Assembly: GCF_000004825.1 (NCBI RefSeq)
Contig: NW_008805090.1
Span: forward strand, 62,001-126,000
DNA length: 64,000 bases
Direction: 5' to 3'
From: Heterostelium album PN500
Taxonomy: Eukaryota > Evosea > Eumycetozoa > Acytosteliales > Acytosteliaceae
A program made the position numbers and the translations under genes. Below, in pieces: positions 1 to 12,230 of this stretch. Under the pieces are notes generated by a model that had not been told where the DNA came from, did no database searches, and saw only the letters and a list, made by a program, of their open reading frames with translations. Each line of letters begins with the position of its first letter. Within the stretch, counting starts at the first letter, position 1.

Positions 1-1379
1 AAAGGCGAGGGACGCCGAAGGATACTCGAGAATTCTCGATGCCTGACCGGTGTCAAACATGTTTACTATGTAGATTCCAAAGTCACGCTGTAGCCATTTC
101 ACGTCGCTCTCACTACCATGCAGCACCTTTACGATCTTGGGGTTGGTGAACGGCACGTTGAGCATCTTCATGTGCGAGCGGAGTACGAGTGTATCGACGA
201 TGAAATCCTCGGTTCTAGTGGAGACTTGCATCAGACAAACGAAACCCTGGAAGGAACGATAGTTGTGTGCTTCGAGATCGACAGCAAACTCCTCGACCTG
301 ATTCAACTTTTCGGTGAGCGCGGCCAGTTGGTCGACGCGATCCACCCAGGTGTAGGCGGTCTCGTCGAGTCCCTTATAGAGATTCTCGCGGCACGACTGA
401 ATTTGCTTTGCCAAGAATTGCAAGTGGTTCAGTTCGTACTCGTAGGGATGTGGGAACACGATCTTCTCTTGCTCCTTGGTTCTAATCACCTTGCCATGCA
501 CAATCTCAACCCTCGACTTTTCAAACAAAGCATCGAGTGGTACCATTGAATTGGGTTTCTCCTGAATCTTTGGAAGGAATGGGAAATTGGAATTATCGAT
601 TGGATCTTCAAATTTCAATTGTGGTCTCTGAATATTAACACCATAAAACATATTGAATTCATTGGATTTACCAGACTATGTTATTAGATGGATAAAAAGG
701 TGAATAGTAATTAGTACAAAATTATGTAGATTTTGCTTATCTAGATAAACGTATCACTTACTTTTGAAACGGTTGTTGTCGATGCCAGATATACATTTGG
801 TTGAATTGCAGATCCCTGTTGTTGATTCTGTGGCTTATCTAGTCTATCGGTAAAGTTATCCTTGAGAGAGAGTAATAGATAAAGTAAATAAAACAATCAT
901 TGATTCGATTTGATTTTGATTCGATTTCGATTTCGATTTGATTGGCGAATCAGTGTTTAGTTTTTGTTTGATCTACATACTACTTTATCAATAATACCAT
1001 CGACTACATCAACGATCGATGGGAAACGTTCAGAGATTTCATCGACATCGTCGACATCGATGTTTGAGAAGAGATTGTCTTGATTCTTGGGATCCTCTGC
1101 GTTCACAAAGTTTTGAGTGAGATTCAATAGACGTTTGCCAAAGTCATTCATTTTATTCTTAAATGCAGGATAAGTGGAGTAGTAGGAATGATCCTCCTCC
1201 ACTGGAAGTTGATTCGATATCTTTATCGCAGAGATCAAATTGCCATAGAGATTCTTTTGAAACGATTCCAATGTATCCGATGTAATCAATGTGCCACCAC
1301 CAACAATATTACTATTACTATTGCTGCTACTACTACTAGATAGTGATGATGACGAAGCTCTATTATTATTATTTAACAT
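1..1379 (-). CDS. exosc10: Rrp6/EXOSC10 exosome 3'-5' exonuclease, 5' part
   Basis: Nuclear exosome ribonuclease of the RNase D (DEDD) family, which trims rRNA, snoRNA and aberrant RNAs. Exons read on the minus strand are 1379-981, 860-762 and 675 to beyond base 1; the phases join (399, 99 and 675 bases, all phase 0). The 391 visible residues hold a Ser-rich start, a PMC2NT-like helical region at about residues 35-130 (which binds Rrp47/C1D in the family), and the start of the exonuclease domain. The first exo motif reads VDLEAHNYRSF near residue 298, with the expected Asp and Glu. It is followed by CLMQVSTRTEDFIVDTL and GSESDVKWLQRDFG, both close to human EXOSC10. The rest of the nuclease and the HRDC domain lie outside the window. 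Donors are GTATGT and GTAAGT. Recognition is firm. Confidence 0.93.
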
Positions 1380-1838
1380 GCTAAATATTCTATTTCTATT
1401 CTTTTTTTTTTTTTTTGTTTTTTCAAATTCTTTTTTCTTCTTTACAAAATCAAAAAAAAAAAAAAAAGGAAAAATACTTAAAAAAATAGATATAAACTTA
1501 AAAATAAATAGATTATTTACAATATATAAATATATAAATAAATAATATAAAAAGATAAATATGAATTATAAATTATCTATCTTTTGTAATTTTTTAAAAA
1601 AATATGAATATAAAAAAAAAAAAAAATGTTGCATAAAATTTTTTTGTCGAAAATTTTCAAATTTTTGATAACCGTTAATTTTGTTATTGTGTTGTTTGGC
1701 AAATTAAAGGAAGTTCGTTAAAGATTGATTAAACAATATGAAGTTTGTTATATATGTTATGTTTGTTGAATAATAAAATAAATGATATAATTTCTTAGTT
1801 TAAATTATTTTTATTTTTATTTTATTATTATTTGTTGT
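1380..1838. other. Intergenic, no gene seen
   Basis: AT-rich spacer between the start of the Rrp6 gene and the 3' end of the FKBP gene. It holds a T run near 1401-1418 and several A runs. I see no further coding or RNA signal. Confidence 0.7.
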
Positions 1839-2843
1839 TTATCTACCAACTTTAACGAGTTCAACGTCGAAAATAAGAGTTGCATTGGGTGGGATACCTG
1901 GGACACCTTGTGAACCGTAACCCATTGAAGCTGGGATGGTAAGACGACGCTTACCTCCGACCTTCATACCTTCGACACCGACATCCCATCCCTTGATGAC
2001 TTCACCGACACCGAGTTTGAAGGTGAATGGCTTGACGAGCGACGAATCGAATTTCTTTCCGTTTGTCAACTTACCGAGGTACTTGACAGATACCTTTTGA
2101 CCTCTGGTCGCTTGGAATCCAGATCCAACAACTACATCCTCCATGATCAAACCACTTGGTAATTTCTTAATAGCTGGTTCAGCCTTCTTTGCTGGTTGTT
2201 CGACTTTCTTTTGTTCTACTGGTTTTTGTTGTTCGACTTTCTTCTCTGGTGACTTGGCAGCAGCTGGCTTGGCTGGTGGAGCGGCTTCGACAGCCTTCTT
2301 TGCCTTCTTCTTGGCGGCCTGGGCGGCAGCTTCCTCCTCTTGCTTTCTCTTCAATTGTCTCTTGATTTCCTCTTCGTCGATCTCCTCCTCTTCGTCGTCG
2401 TCTTCCATTTCGAGCTCTTCGTCTTCCTCTTCGTCTTCACCGTCCTCACCGAATTCGTCGTCTTGACCACCGTCCATCGAGGAAATGAAGAAACCAGTCA
2501 AGTGGATGGTTTGACCAGCACCCTTGACTTGGAGAGTGATCTCCTTGCCCTCTTCGAACACCAAATCCAAGCTGGTCGACTCCAAGCCACCGAGCTTCAA
2601 GGAGCACAACGAATACTCCTTACCATCATATTTAACAACTAAAACGTTACGATCAGTACCGGTAGCATCGACAGACAAACATGCAGATGTCAAATGTGCA
2701 TCGTATGGTGGTGCGAAACTGATTGCTTTATTTGAAACTTCAATACCTATATTATAATTACCAATTAAATTTAAATAGTAATTAATATTAAGTTATTGAC
2801 TACTAATTGAAATAAAAACAAAAACACACTTACCCCAAAACAT
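1839..2843 (-). CDS. Nucleoplasmin-like FKBP peptidyl-prolyl isomerase (Fpr3/Fpr4/FKBP39 type)
   Basis: Nuclear prolyl cis-trans isomerase of the histone-chaperone FKBP class. Exon 1 is only 10 bases (2843-2834, ATGTTTTGGG, then GTAAGTG); exon 2 is 2746-1839. Joined they give 305 residues starting MFWGIEVSNK, which fits the family's usual MFWG start. Order of parts: nucleoplasmin-like beta domain (about residues 1-95), a Glu/Asp-rich acidic tract (about 100-125), a Lys/Ala/Pro linker rich in KKAKK-type basic patches (about 126-190), and a complete C-terminal FKBP domain with [25 protein letters not shown] and the ending [12 protein letters not shown]. The acidic tract and basic linker fit histone and nucleic acid binding. 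Without the tiny first exon the protein would lack the family start. Confidence 0.93.
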
Positions 2844-3301
2844 TTTTATTATCTATATAATTGTATAGCTCTTGAGCAAAAGGACCTGTAAAAAAAAAAA
2901 AAAAAAAAAGAGAATAATTAAATTTGGATTGAAAAATGGATGAGAGAATTAACGACAAAAAAAAGCGCAAAAACCAAAATTTATTTAAATCGACAAAAAA
3001 AAAACGAGAAACTAAAGATAGTTATTTTATTTGTAAATATATGTTATTTTTAACATCACTTATCATAATATCGATATTTCCAAGATGAATAGAAAACAAA
3101 AAAAAAGGAAATAATAATGATTATTTGGAGTTATTTTTAGGAGTTTCAATATTCCATCCAAAACAAATGAACACATTTAACTGTTTTTACAATTTAATTA
3201 ATTTAATCATCAAAAAAAGAAAATAAATAAGAAAAAGATATTTGTTTTTTTTTTTTTTCTAAAAAATAATATTATTTTTTTAATTTTATTAAAATTTAAA
3301 T
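2844..3301. other. Intergenic, no gene seen
   Basis: Spacer between the FKBP start and the 3' end of the F-box/LRR-type gene. It is AT-rich with A runs (about 2891-2909) and a T run (about 3246-3258). No open frame or RNA structure stands out. Confidence 0.6.
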
Positions 3302-5026
3302 TTAACCAACTAAAGATTCATTGAATTGTGATGAAATTTGATTGAGTTCAGTAATTAAATATTGGAATCTGTCCAAGTTGGTCTCTCTGAAAGCGGTCTT
3401 TGAAAGATGCTTTGGATAGTGTTGTTTTGATTTCTTGTGGACTAAGACGTGCTTTGGAAGATGGTTGGATGAGGAGTGCTCCATGATGTTGTCGGCCTTG
3501 AGGAGGGTGATATTCTTGTTGTGCTTGAAACTCTTGATGATTGGACGAGCTGCCTTCTTGTGGAGGTTTGAAATGGAGAGAGTACGGACTGCTGTGTTGC
3601 TCTGGATGTACTCACAGATTGTTGGAAGCAAGTCTTCGTGGTAGTTGAGTGAGAGACGTTGGACGTTGCTGCATGACTCCAATTGAGTGATTAGTGGAAC
3701 CATTTCGGCTGGGTTGACGTCTTCGAGTGTCAATCTTCTGAGACTGGTCATTGATTTCAAGACTGGTGAGAGTTGCTCGAATTTCAATGGGAAGTTCTTG
3801 AGTTTGAGAGTTTGGAGTGATCCGGCCAACAATTGGAGATCGCTGTAGAAAGCAGACTCTGCAGAGATGGAAATGGTGGTTTGGTTGTTGTGGATACGGG
3901 CGCAACCGTCGATCGACAATCTTGTCAAGTTGGAGAGATTGGTAAAGAATGGCTCGGACTTTTGTTGCATTGGGTAGAGATTGACAAGGGTGAGATCGGT
4001 CAAACTTGGAAGCTCTGAGAGACATGGTTTCAAATCGAAATTGCTCTTGAAGAGTACGTCGTCAAACAAATAGAGCTTGGTGAGATTTGGTGCTTGACTG
4101 GCGAGACTCATTGGCTTTTTAATGGAATTGATAATTGGATTCGATTTGGACGAGGTGGTGAGTTGGTTGTCAGCAGTCTTCTCTTGGTTTTCGGCTTGAT
4201 TTGGTTTGTTCAATAGATATGGCTCAAAGTAGGTGAGATTGGCAGCGATCGACAAGGAAAGAACGTTTGGTGGGATTGGTTGTGGATTCTTCAAGTAGAT
4301 ATTATCACTGAGTGCTTTGAATGAGAAGTGAGTGATTGTGGTGTTACGTGCCAACAAACTACCGATCTTGAGAACCAATACTTTCTTTGGATTGTAGGAG
4401 GAGTAGATACGGAATTTGTTGATCTTGATTGGGACCAATGGTTTGAGACTGCAATCGAGTGGCAAATTTACAAGGGTGAGTGAAACCATTGGCATGAATT
4501 CACTTTGGAGCATCAATTTATTGTCTTCAACCCATTGGTGGTGACTGAATTTGGCCTTGGCGTCGGCCTTGGAGAGACTTCCATCTTTGGAATCCATAGA
4601 GTCGATCGAGGTGTTGGAAGAGGATTTTTTCAATTTTCCATTTGACTTGGTTGGGAAGATGACAGTGATTTTCTGTAGAGACAAATACTTGAGGAAAGCA
4701 TAGGAGTTTGGATCGTAGTGAACGTCCTCAGCCAAAAAACGTCTGAGGGTGACATTGTAGAAGCTGAGTGAGTTGGAAGTGGACAAAAATGTCAATTGGG
4801 TGAGTGAACGATAAACAATAAATTTCAACCAATAGGAGCAAACCAAAGAGAGTGACAATGGATTCCATTTGGATTGATGGAGTTTCATTGTGAAGGAGAG
4901 GTAACTGACAACCTCCCTCAAAACAACGTCTGGAACACCACATTGATTATTATTAATTCTACCAATATGATTGAAAGTAGTGATACTATCTTTACTGTTA
5001 TTTAATGATGAATGTTTGGATCCCAT
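3302..5026 (-). CDS. F-box/leucine-rich-repeat-like protein
   Basis: Single-exon gene for 574 residues. After a short polar start, residues about 30-80 read like an F-box (VPDVVLREVVSYLSF, then LSLVCSYWLKFIVYRSL), the motif that docks Skp1 in SCF ubiquitin ligases. The rest carries irregular leucine-rich segments such as NLTKLYLFDDVLF, LPSLTDLTLVNLY, NLSNLTRLSIDGC and LQTLKLKNFPL, ending in a basic tail. This layout is common among dictyostelid F-box proteins, but I cannot assign an orthologue. The start ATG follows an A/T-rich leader, and its codon 2 is Gly (MGSKHSS), which would also suit N-myristoylation. That last point is inference. Confidence 0.82.
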   Translation of the reverse strand: MGSKHSSLNNSKDSITTFNHIGRINNNQCGVPDVVLREVVSYLSFTMKLHQSKWNPLSLSLVCSYWLKFIVYRSLTQLTFLSTSNSLSFYNVTLRRFLAEDVHYDPNSYAFLKYLSLQKITVIFPTKSNGKLKKSSSNTSIDSMDSKDGSLSKADAKAKFSHHQWVEDNKLMLQSEFMPMVSLTLVNLPLDCSLKPLVPIKINKFRIYSSYNPKKVLVLKIGSLLARNTTITHFSFKALSDNIYLKNPQPIPPNVLSLSIAANLTYFEPYLLNKPNQAENQEKTADNQLTTSSKSNPIINSIKKPMSLASQAPNLTKLYLFDDVLFKSNFDLKPCLSELPSLTDLTLVNLYPMQQKSEPFFTNLSNLTRLSIDGCARIHNNQTTISISAESAFYSDLQLLAGSLQTLKLKNFPLKFEQLSPVLKSMTSLRRLTLEDVNPAEMVPLITQLESCSNVQRLSLNYHEDLLPTICEYIQSNTAVRTLSISNLHKKAARPIIKSFKHNKNITLLKADNIMEHSSSNHLPKHVLVHKKSKQHYPKHLSKTAFRETNLDRFQYLITELNQISSQFNESLVG

Positions 5027-7533
5027 TTTTTTATTATTATTATTAGATTTTTTTAAAGTGTTAAAAGTGTGTTTTTAGATTTGGAAATTTGAAAAAAAGG
5101 TTTTAAATTAAACGGATGATAAAAATAAAAAATAAATATTTATAGATATTGTGGAGATAAATAATTTAATTTCGAAAAATAGAGATAAGAAAAAAAAAGA
5201 TATTTTATTTATAAAAAGAAAAATTAATTAACAAAAAGTATTTAAAAAATAGATAGATAAACTAATTGAAAAAAAAAAAAAAAGATAAGAATCTTGAAAA
5301 TTGTAAATAAATATTCGATTGGGTAGTTCTGGAATATATATATATATAAATATAAAATAATTAATATATTTTATATTATGGGGGAAAAACAAATAATTTG
5401 AAAATTATTATTTGTAAGTAGAGGCTATAAATTATTATTTATATATGTTTGAAATGAAAGCTTTGAGTATTTATAAGTGAATGGTTTCTGCTGTTGTGTC
5501 CATGGTAGAACTGGTTGACAACTTTTGAAAATCAATATTTGCAACCAAACTTGGCTGGCGTGTGTGGGGATTTGTAAAGTTATTTTAAAATCAATGAGAG
5601 CTCTATGTTAAATTGCGAAGCCTAAAGACTTAAGCATTATTATTTCGAAATACTAGTAGCAAAAACTCTATAATGTTTTGACTTTAGAGTCACGTGTTCC
5701 TTTTTTTTTAATGCTGAATTTTAGATCGTTGCTCAAAAATAGGTGATTCATTTTTATCACCAAAATCTCACACTAAAATTAGTGAAATTCAGTCAAAATT
5801 TTTAAAAATCTTGAATTGATTGGATTGGGTATTTTGATTTTTTACAAAATTTAAGCAAAATTCAATCAACTTGAATCATATTGTTTTTCATCACCCCTGA
5901 TTCTGATCATGTAAATCATGCCCTCGTTAAAACCAAAAATCAAATGGGGGAGTTTGAGAGTACCCAAAACTATTTGTCAGAATTGACTATTTAGATAAAA
6001 ACATCCTCAATTTGTTAATAATCGAATTTCACTCTAACAATTTAAATCATCCTAACCAAATTGCTAAAAAACAAAAAAATATCAATTGATTTTAATTACT
6101 ATGATGATTAGTATTCGAATCAAATAATTAAAATCGTACAATACAAAAAAATATTAACCGACAACTAAATCAAATCTTTTTTTTTTTTTTTTACTTTTTT
6201 TCTTTTTGTATTTTTTTGCTAGATGATCAGATCTCAATAAACGAGATTAAGTAAGTCTTTAATTTTATTGTTACAAAACACTGAAGTACGACGACTGTTG
6301 TTCATTGTTGGGTTAGTGGTTGTAGCACCGATGTCGTGTGCATAATATATATGGTCAATCAAAACCATATGTTTATATTAAAGACGATTTGATTTTGATT
6401 GCCCATTTTCTTGATCATCAAACACCACCAACCATAAAATTAAACTAAAGCCACCCCACTTTTCTATAAAAGTACATAACCGAATATTTACAATCACACA
6501 AACAAACAAACACACACAACTATTTAATTAAATAATCATTTTGATTGTTCCTATCAATTTGATAATAAAAGTTCTCGTTCATTCGTTCGTTTACAACTTA
6601 TCATCATATAATAAGTTTAAAGCAAATATTTTTTTGATCGTCGTTTGTTTATTTTATAGATTTATAAAGTGTGTTAGAATGAGTGTGTGTGGTGTTCGTG
6701 GGTATCTATCAAATAAAAAGAATGAAATGATCATCCTTCAATCAGGATATTATTATTTCGGTTTTATTCTTTCGTTTGTGTACTTTTATGGAAGTGCTTG
6801 CTGGACAACAATGACCACATTGCAACATGTTTACTTGTTAAGTTATTTTATCTCTAAAATGAATCTATATTACGAATCTGCAATTCGGTCAGTCGGTTTT
6901 TCATACTCATTTTAATAGCTATCTATTTGAAATTGATTGATTTCTAATTTATTGATTGAATCTAAATAAAAAGATGCATACGTAGATACTTTTAAACTAA
7001 AGATATAAATAGATAATAAAGTCTTTTTAAATTTAAGAAATTTCTTTAAATAAATCTAAATTGTCCAATGGGATTCAATCAAACAAAAAGCATCAAATCA
7101 AATCCCAATATTTTAATTAAAAAGATATAATAAGATCCTATTTATAACATTAATAAATCGTTATATTAAATAAATATTCATATTTCCCCAATGAAAAGAT
7201 AAATGATATTTCTAAACAAAATTCTATTTTTAGTTGTTTTTATTAAAATTTATTATTATTATTATATTTTTATTTATTTTTGGTGATAGTTTGTATTTCT
7301 CTCTTTTTTAAAACAATAATAAAAATCATTTGAACAAATAAATAAAATAGAATGTGATTTGAATATGATAAACAAATTAAATAAATTAAAATGTGTTATT
7401 TTGTCGTTCGTTTTGTTAAAAATTTCAATTTTTTTAAGAACTTTTTTTATTTTTATTTATTTTTATTTTTTAATAAAATTTGTAGATAGTTAAGTTATAA
7501 GTTATAGATATATATATATATTTAGAATATAGA
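5027..7533. other. 2.5 kb intergenic region with one possible small transcript
   Basis: Divergent upstream region between the F-box/LRR-type gene and DCAF13. Most of it is AT-rich spacer. Around 6464 lies TATAAAAG, followed by a purine/C-rich leader (ACAAACAAACACACACAAC), an open frame from ATG 6679 to 6915 (78 residues, no recognised domain) and AATAAA at about 6963. That could be a short transcription unit. The rest shows no gene. Confidence 0.4.
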
Positions 7534-9168
7534 ATGGTATGTTCTTATCTAATGAATATTTAGTTTGTTTATAAATAAACAACTTTTAGAAGAGCTTTGT
7601 TTTCTAATAAAAATAAAATGTTGTGTTGTGTTGTTTTCTTATAAATATATATAGAAAATTAAAGTTATCTCTAGATCAGAGGAAGATCATACAAAAGAAG
7701 TCAGTACAGATGCAAGAAAACTACAGAGAAATTTAGATCCATTGATGCATCCTTTCGAGAGACCACGTGAATACGTTAGAGCATTGAATGCCGTAAAGTT
7801 AGATAAAGTATTTGCAAAGCCATTCATTACATCGTTGCACGGTCACACCGACGGTATCTTTACAATGATAAGACATCCAACCCAAGTAAATTGTTTCGCA
7901 TCCGGTTCATGTGATGGTGTTATAAAATTATGGAATCTATCAACAATGTAATTATTATCATCTATAAATACAAACAAACAAACAAACAACACAACATTTA
8001 TCTAAATACTGATAAATATTATCTGAATATATATATAGGAATGAAAGAACAACTATTCAATCACATGATGGTTTTGTAAGAGGAATTTGTTTTACTAATA
8101 ATGGAAGAAGTATAATATCGTGTGGTGAAGATCAGACTATAAAGATGTGGAATCTTACACTGCCAGAGTACGAGTCGGAGCAAGACGTTGCTTCGATCTT
8201 CAAGGGAAAGAGTTCGTTCACTTCGATCGACCATCAACTGAATTCGACGACTTTTGCAACTTCGAGTGTCAACGTCGAGGTCTGGGATCACAATAGATCG
8301 ACGCCACTACAGAGCTTGTCATGGGGACACGCCTCTGTCACAAAAGTACGATTCAACCCGATCGAGTACCACTTGTTGTCGGCGTGTACAAGCGATCGTG
8401 AGATCATTCTCTACGACATTCGTGAGAGTACCCCAGCGCAAAAGTTGATTACCAAGATGCGTACGAACGCGACCGCTTGGAATCCGCGTGAAGCCTACAT
8501 GATTGCACTGGCCAACGAAGATGAGAATTGCTATCAATACGATATTCGTAATCTCAAGAAGGCGGTATGTGTCTATCGTGATCACGTCGGTTCGGTGTTG
8601 GACATTGACTTCTCGCCGACCGGTACAGAGTTTGTCACTGGCTCATACGATAAGACCATTCGTATCTTCCCAGTGGAATCATACTCATCGCGTGAAGTCT
8701 ACTTTACCAATCGTATGCAACGTATCTTCTCAGTACTCTACACAGCCGACAGTAAATTCATCATGTCTGGTAGTGACGATATGAATATTCGTGTTTGGAA
8801 GTCAAAGGCATCGGGTGCTCTCGGTATAAAGTCGGCCAGAGAGAAAGAGAAACTCGAATATCAAGATAAATTGAAAGAGAAGTTTAAAGAAATTCCACAG
8901 ATTAAAACTATTGCACAGTAAGTTGAGTTGTTAATAGATAGGATTGATTTAGAGTGTGTTTCACTAACATTTTTTTCAATTGTGTTATCATAAATATAGA
9001 CATAGAAGAGTACCAAAAGCAATTTATAAGAAGAGATATCTAAAGAATGTCATGCACAACTCACAACAAAGAAAGATAAAGAACGAAGGAAAGACACCAT
9101 CAAAGAAAAAGAGTGTTGCAGAGAAGAAGAAATTGTTACAGGAAGCAAATGTTGTTGTAGAGAAATAA
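7534..9168 (+). CDS. dcaf13: DCAF13/Sof1, WD40 small-subunit processome protein
   Basis: Nucleolar WD40-repeat factor for 18S rRNA maturation (yeast Sof1, human DCAF13). Exons: 7534-7536 (the ATG alone, then GTATGT), 7655-7947, 8039-8917 and 9000-9168. The total is 1344 bases, 447 residues, and all phases close. The predicted start MKIKVISRSEEDH matches the family start (MKVKMLSR in human). WD repeats run from about residue 60 to 360 (GHTDGIFTMIRHP, SHDGFVRGICF, DHVGSVLDIDFSPTG, with WN or RIF endings). The C-terminal Sof1 domain reads HRRVPKAIYKKRYLKNVM and ends in a Lys-rich tail. If the first intron were ignored, the start would fall at Met 7745 and lose about 30 conserved residues. Confidence 0.93.
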
Positions 9169-9367
9169 TAGCATCATTTTATTTATTAATATTTTCGAAA
9201 TAAATTAATCATTTCACAATCATGAGTTTCCACCATCATTTTAAACTTTAATATTTATTTATTCGAATAAGTTTTTTCAAAATTTTTTTTTTTTTTTTTT
9301 TTATGATCAATTTTTTTTATTATTGATTTGATTCACTCAGCAATAATTCTTTAGTTCATCATTACAA

Positions 9368-11671
9368 ATGGATAAAAGTTATGATGATTTTAAATTCAAT
9401 TTCGACCATGTTCTCGTTAATAATCAACAATATGAATTAGTGTCAAGATTTCCAAACAGTAACGCTATCAATGATGTATATTTAGTGATAGGTCCTGACC
9501 AAAGATTAGTAGGTTATTTAATTCTTAATTAAAAAAATATAATGTAAAACTTACAAAAAATACAAAGTATGTTTATAAAAAGATAAACTATAAAAATATA
9601 GAGTTCAAAGACTATCCAAAAACTTATAAAAGAGCGTTGAATGAGATCAAAGCATTGAAACTATTCAAAGGTAATCGAAAATTTGTTCAACTTGTTGATT
9701 ATCATGATGATAAATACAATCAAATCTTTCATGTTATCACTGAATACTGTAAAGGTGGTGATCTTTCTCAAAATTATAAGAATTTGACTGACTCTAACCT
9801 GTATGTAAATAGAAAAAGCCCATATAAAATTATTTACTCAATTGGAAGATTCTGTAATAGAATACAACTAATTAATTTATTAATAGAATCTTTAAGGAAA
9901 CAGAAATTAGGGATTTTATTTTACAACTTTTCAATATTCTTGTGGACCTTGAAGAACATAGAATTGTTCATTGTGATATAAAGCCATCAAACATTTTTAT
10001 AGTGGAACATAGACTAGTACTTGGTGATTTTGGAAGTTGTACATTTCTAAATGAATCACCAATTATTGAATATCATGTCACAAGTGAACTGCGCAGTCTT
10101 GAAACAATTGATTTGATTTTGAATGAATTATCAGAGCCAACCAAGATTGGATCCGGAATACTTGCCAGTCGTGGAACTATCGGTTATATTGCACCAGTAA
10201 GTAAAATTTATTTAATTAAATATTGCTACATTTATTAACAAAAAATATCATGATATCTTTGACAAACAGGAAGCAATGTATAAACAATATTCTCAATCTT
10301 GTGATATCTATTCAATTGGATCAACAATTCTCAAATTATTATCTTGGTAATTATTTTAAAAATATTATTATATTTTAATATATTAACTCAATATTGTTGT
10401 TTATCAGTCATGAAGATGATAGAAATAACCATCGAATATTTCAAATGAAAAGTGAAATTAAGATTTCAAAAGAAAGATATTCAAAACTATTATTTGACTT
10501 TGTTCATCGCTTGTTGGATCAGAATCAGAAGAATAGAGAATCATTGCATCATTTAGATAATTATATTGAAAATATCGACAACAAAAATTCATTTACAATC
10601 AATTATAATATTCCATTAGAAAGTTCTCTAATGAATCAAGCAGAAATAGTTTTTGGAGAGAGAGATAATAATCAGCCAGTGCAATCAAATACATTCCGAC
10701 CTAATCTTAGAGCTTTGACGTTCGGAGATTCATTCAATCAACAAATACCAATATGTACACTACCTAAAACACTTGAATATCTATCATTTGGTCGATATTT
10801 CAATCAACAGTTGAAATTAGGAGCGTTACCAGATTCTCTTTTATCATTGGACTTTGGGTATGGATTCAATCAAATTTTTACAAAAGGGGTGTTACCTTCA
10901 TCATTAAAGTTACTGACAATGGTGGGCTACAACCATAAAATTGAAATAGATTGTCTACCACAACAACTTGAATATCTAGAACTAAGTTTGTATAATCAAG
11001 ACATTGAGACATATGTCTTACCAAACACACTCAAATCATTAACTCTTGGCACGTTCGAGACTTTTCCAAATGGTTTCAATCAACAATTGGCTGTTGGAGT
11101 ACTTCCAAAATCTCTTCAGGTTTTACGTTTAGGTTCTTTTACACATAAATTAGAAATTGGTGTTTTACCGACTTCATTGACTTCACTTACACTCTCCAGA
11201 AATTATGACCATATCTTTCAACAAGGAGTATTTCCAAATTCACTTAGATCATTAACTATTGATGACTACTCACAACCTATTTGCATTGGTGTTCTTCCAT
11301 CATCACTACGAGATATATGGTTTGTGGGTGAATTTGATCAAGATTTTTTTGTTCATCAAAAGTCAAGTAAACCAAAAGATGTTTCGGACAATGACATTAA
11401 AAACAAAACAATAGAATTACCACAATCGCTTGAATCACTCATTATTGGTGTTTATGACAGGGAGAGAAAAATGCCTTCGAATCTAAAGACACTCCTCATA
11501 TTTGGTGCAAAGATGGTAGTTGAAGTTTTTAAATTAACAGATTCTCTTGAGTCGCTCCAATATATTCGAGAATATCATCCAGAATATGCAATGCCAAACA
11601 TTGATTCTCCAATCAATCAAATTTCAGGAGAAAACATAACTGCACTACTTCTATCGGGATATCGTAGTTAG
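9368..11671 (+). CDS. Protein kinase with C-terminal FNIP repeats, copy 1
   Basis: Kinase-FNIP fusion like the Dictyostelium fnk family. Exons: 9368-9508, 9568-9800, 9887-10196, 10270-10346 and 10408-11671; 2025 bases, 674 residues. The kinase domain takes about residues 25-340: YVYKKI supplies the VAIK-type Lys, ITEYCKGGDL is the hinge, RIVHCDIKPSN the catalytic loop (Asp kept, the usual HRD Arg replaced by Cys), LGDFGS the DFG motif, and GYIAPE the APE motif. I see no GxGxxG loop in the first 45 residues. From about residue 345, roughly eleven 21-23 residue FNIP units follow (LPxSLxxLxFGxxFNQ). The exon map is the same as in the next kinase gene, so they are tandem duplicates. Confidence 0.88.
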
Positions 11672-12230
11672 AATAAAAGACATTAAAAAAAACTAATAAA
11701 AGAATCTTTAGATTCATTCTAATTCATCTGTATAATATCACTCGGTCAAGATTGAATGATTTATTTATATCTATGATTTTAACTTTGATTAATTCAATAT
11801 GATATATTATTTTTAAAGACGTTCTCATAGTTCTAGTCTTGGAGTTGAACCGTCAACTCCAATATCAAGCACATACAGTGAATGTTCGCAGAATTGGAAC
11901 ACACTTCTTATCTTTGTGATTCTAGAATCATGCTCTTTATTAATAAGAATCATAATAATAATAAACTTAAAGAGTTAAAGGTCTAATATAATATAATAAA
12001 CATTCAATATATTTACATTTGAGTTTGTCTATCTTCTAATTCATCTCTTATTATATATACCATCCCAAGTCTTGGAAAAAAAAAAAGAACTTCAGAAAAA
12101 AAAAAAGTACTGATTTGTAAAAAAAGGTTTTTGATTTTGGATTCCTCCCCATGATTTGCTATGCACTGCATTTTGGTCTACATGCAGAAACCCCGCCTTC
12201 TTTTCTTCCACAATAACTATTCTTTATTAA
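11672..12230. other. Spacer after kinase 1 with two palindromes
   Basis: AT-rich spacer enclosing a less AT-rich patch at about 11820-11940. That patch holds an inverted repeat (GGAGTTGA, 4-base loop, TCAACTCC at 11841-11860) and a perfect 14-base palindrome (TGATTCTAGAATCA at 11917-11930). No gene is recognised. Confidence 0.5.

Noticed and set aside
118-549. Plus-strand open frame over the Rrp6 exon
   Set aside because: Shadow of the exonuclease coding exon; the minus strand matches a known family throughout.
1291-1545. Leu/Phe/Lys-rich plus-strand frame
   Set aside because: Arises from antisense Asn/Ser repeats and poly(T); no domain.
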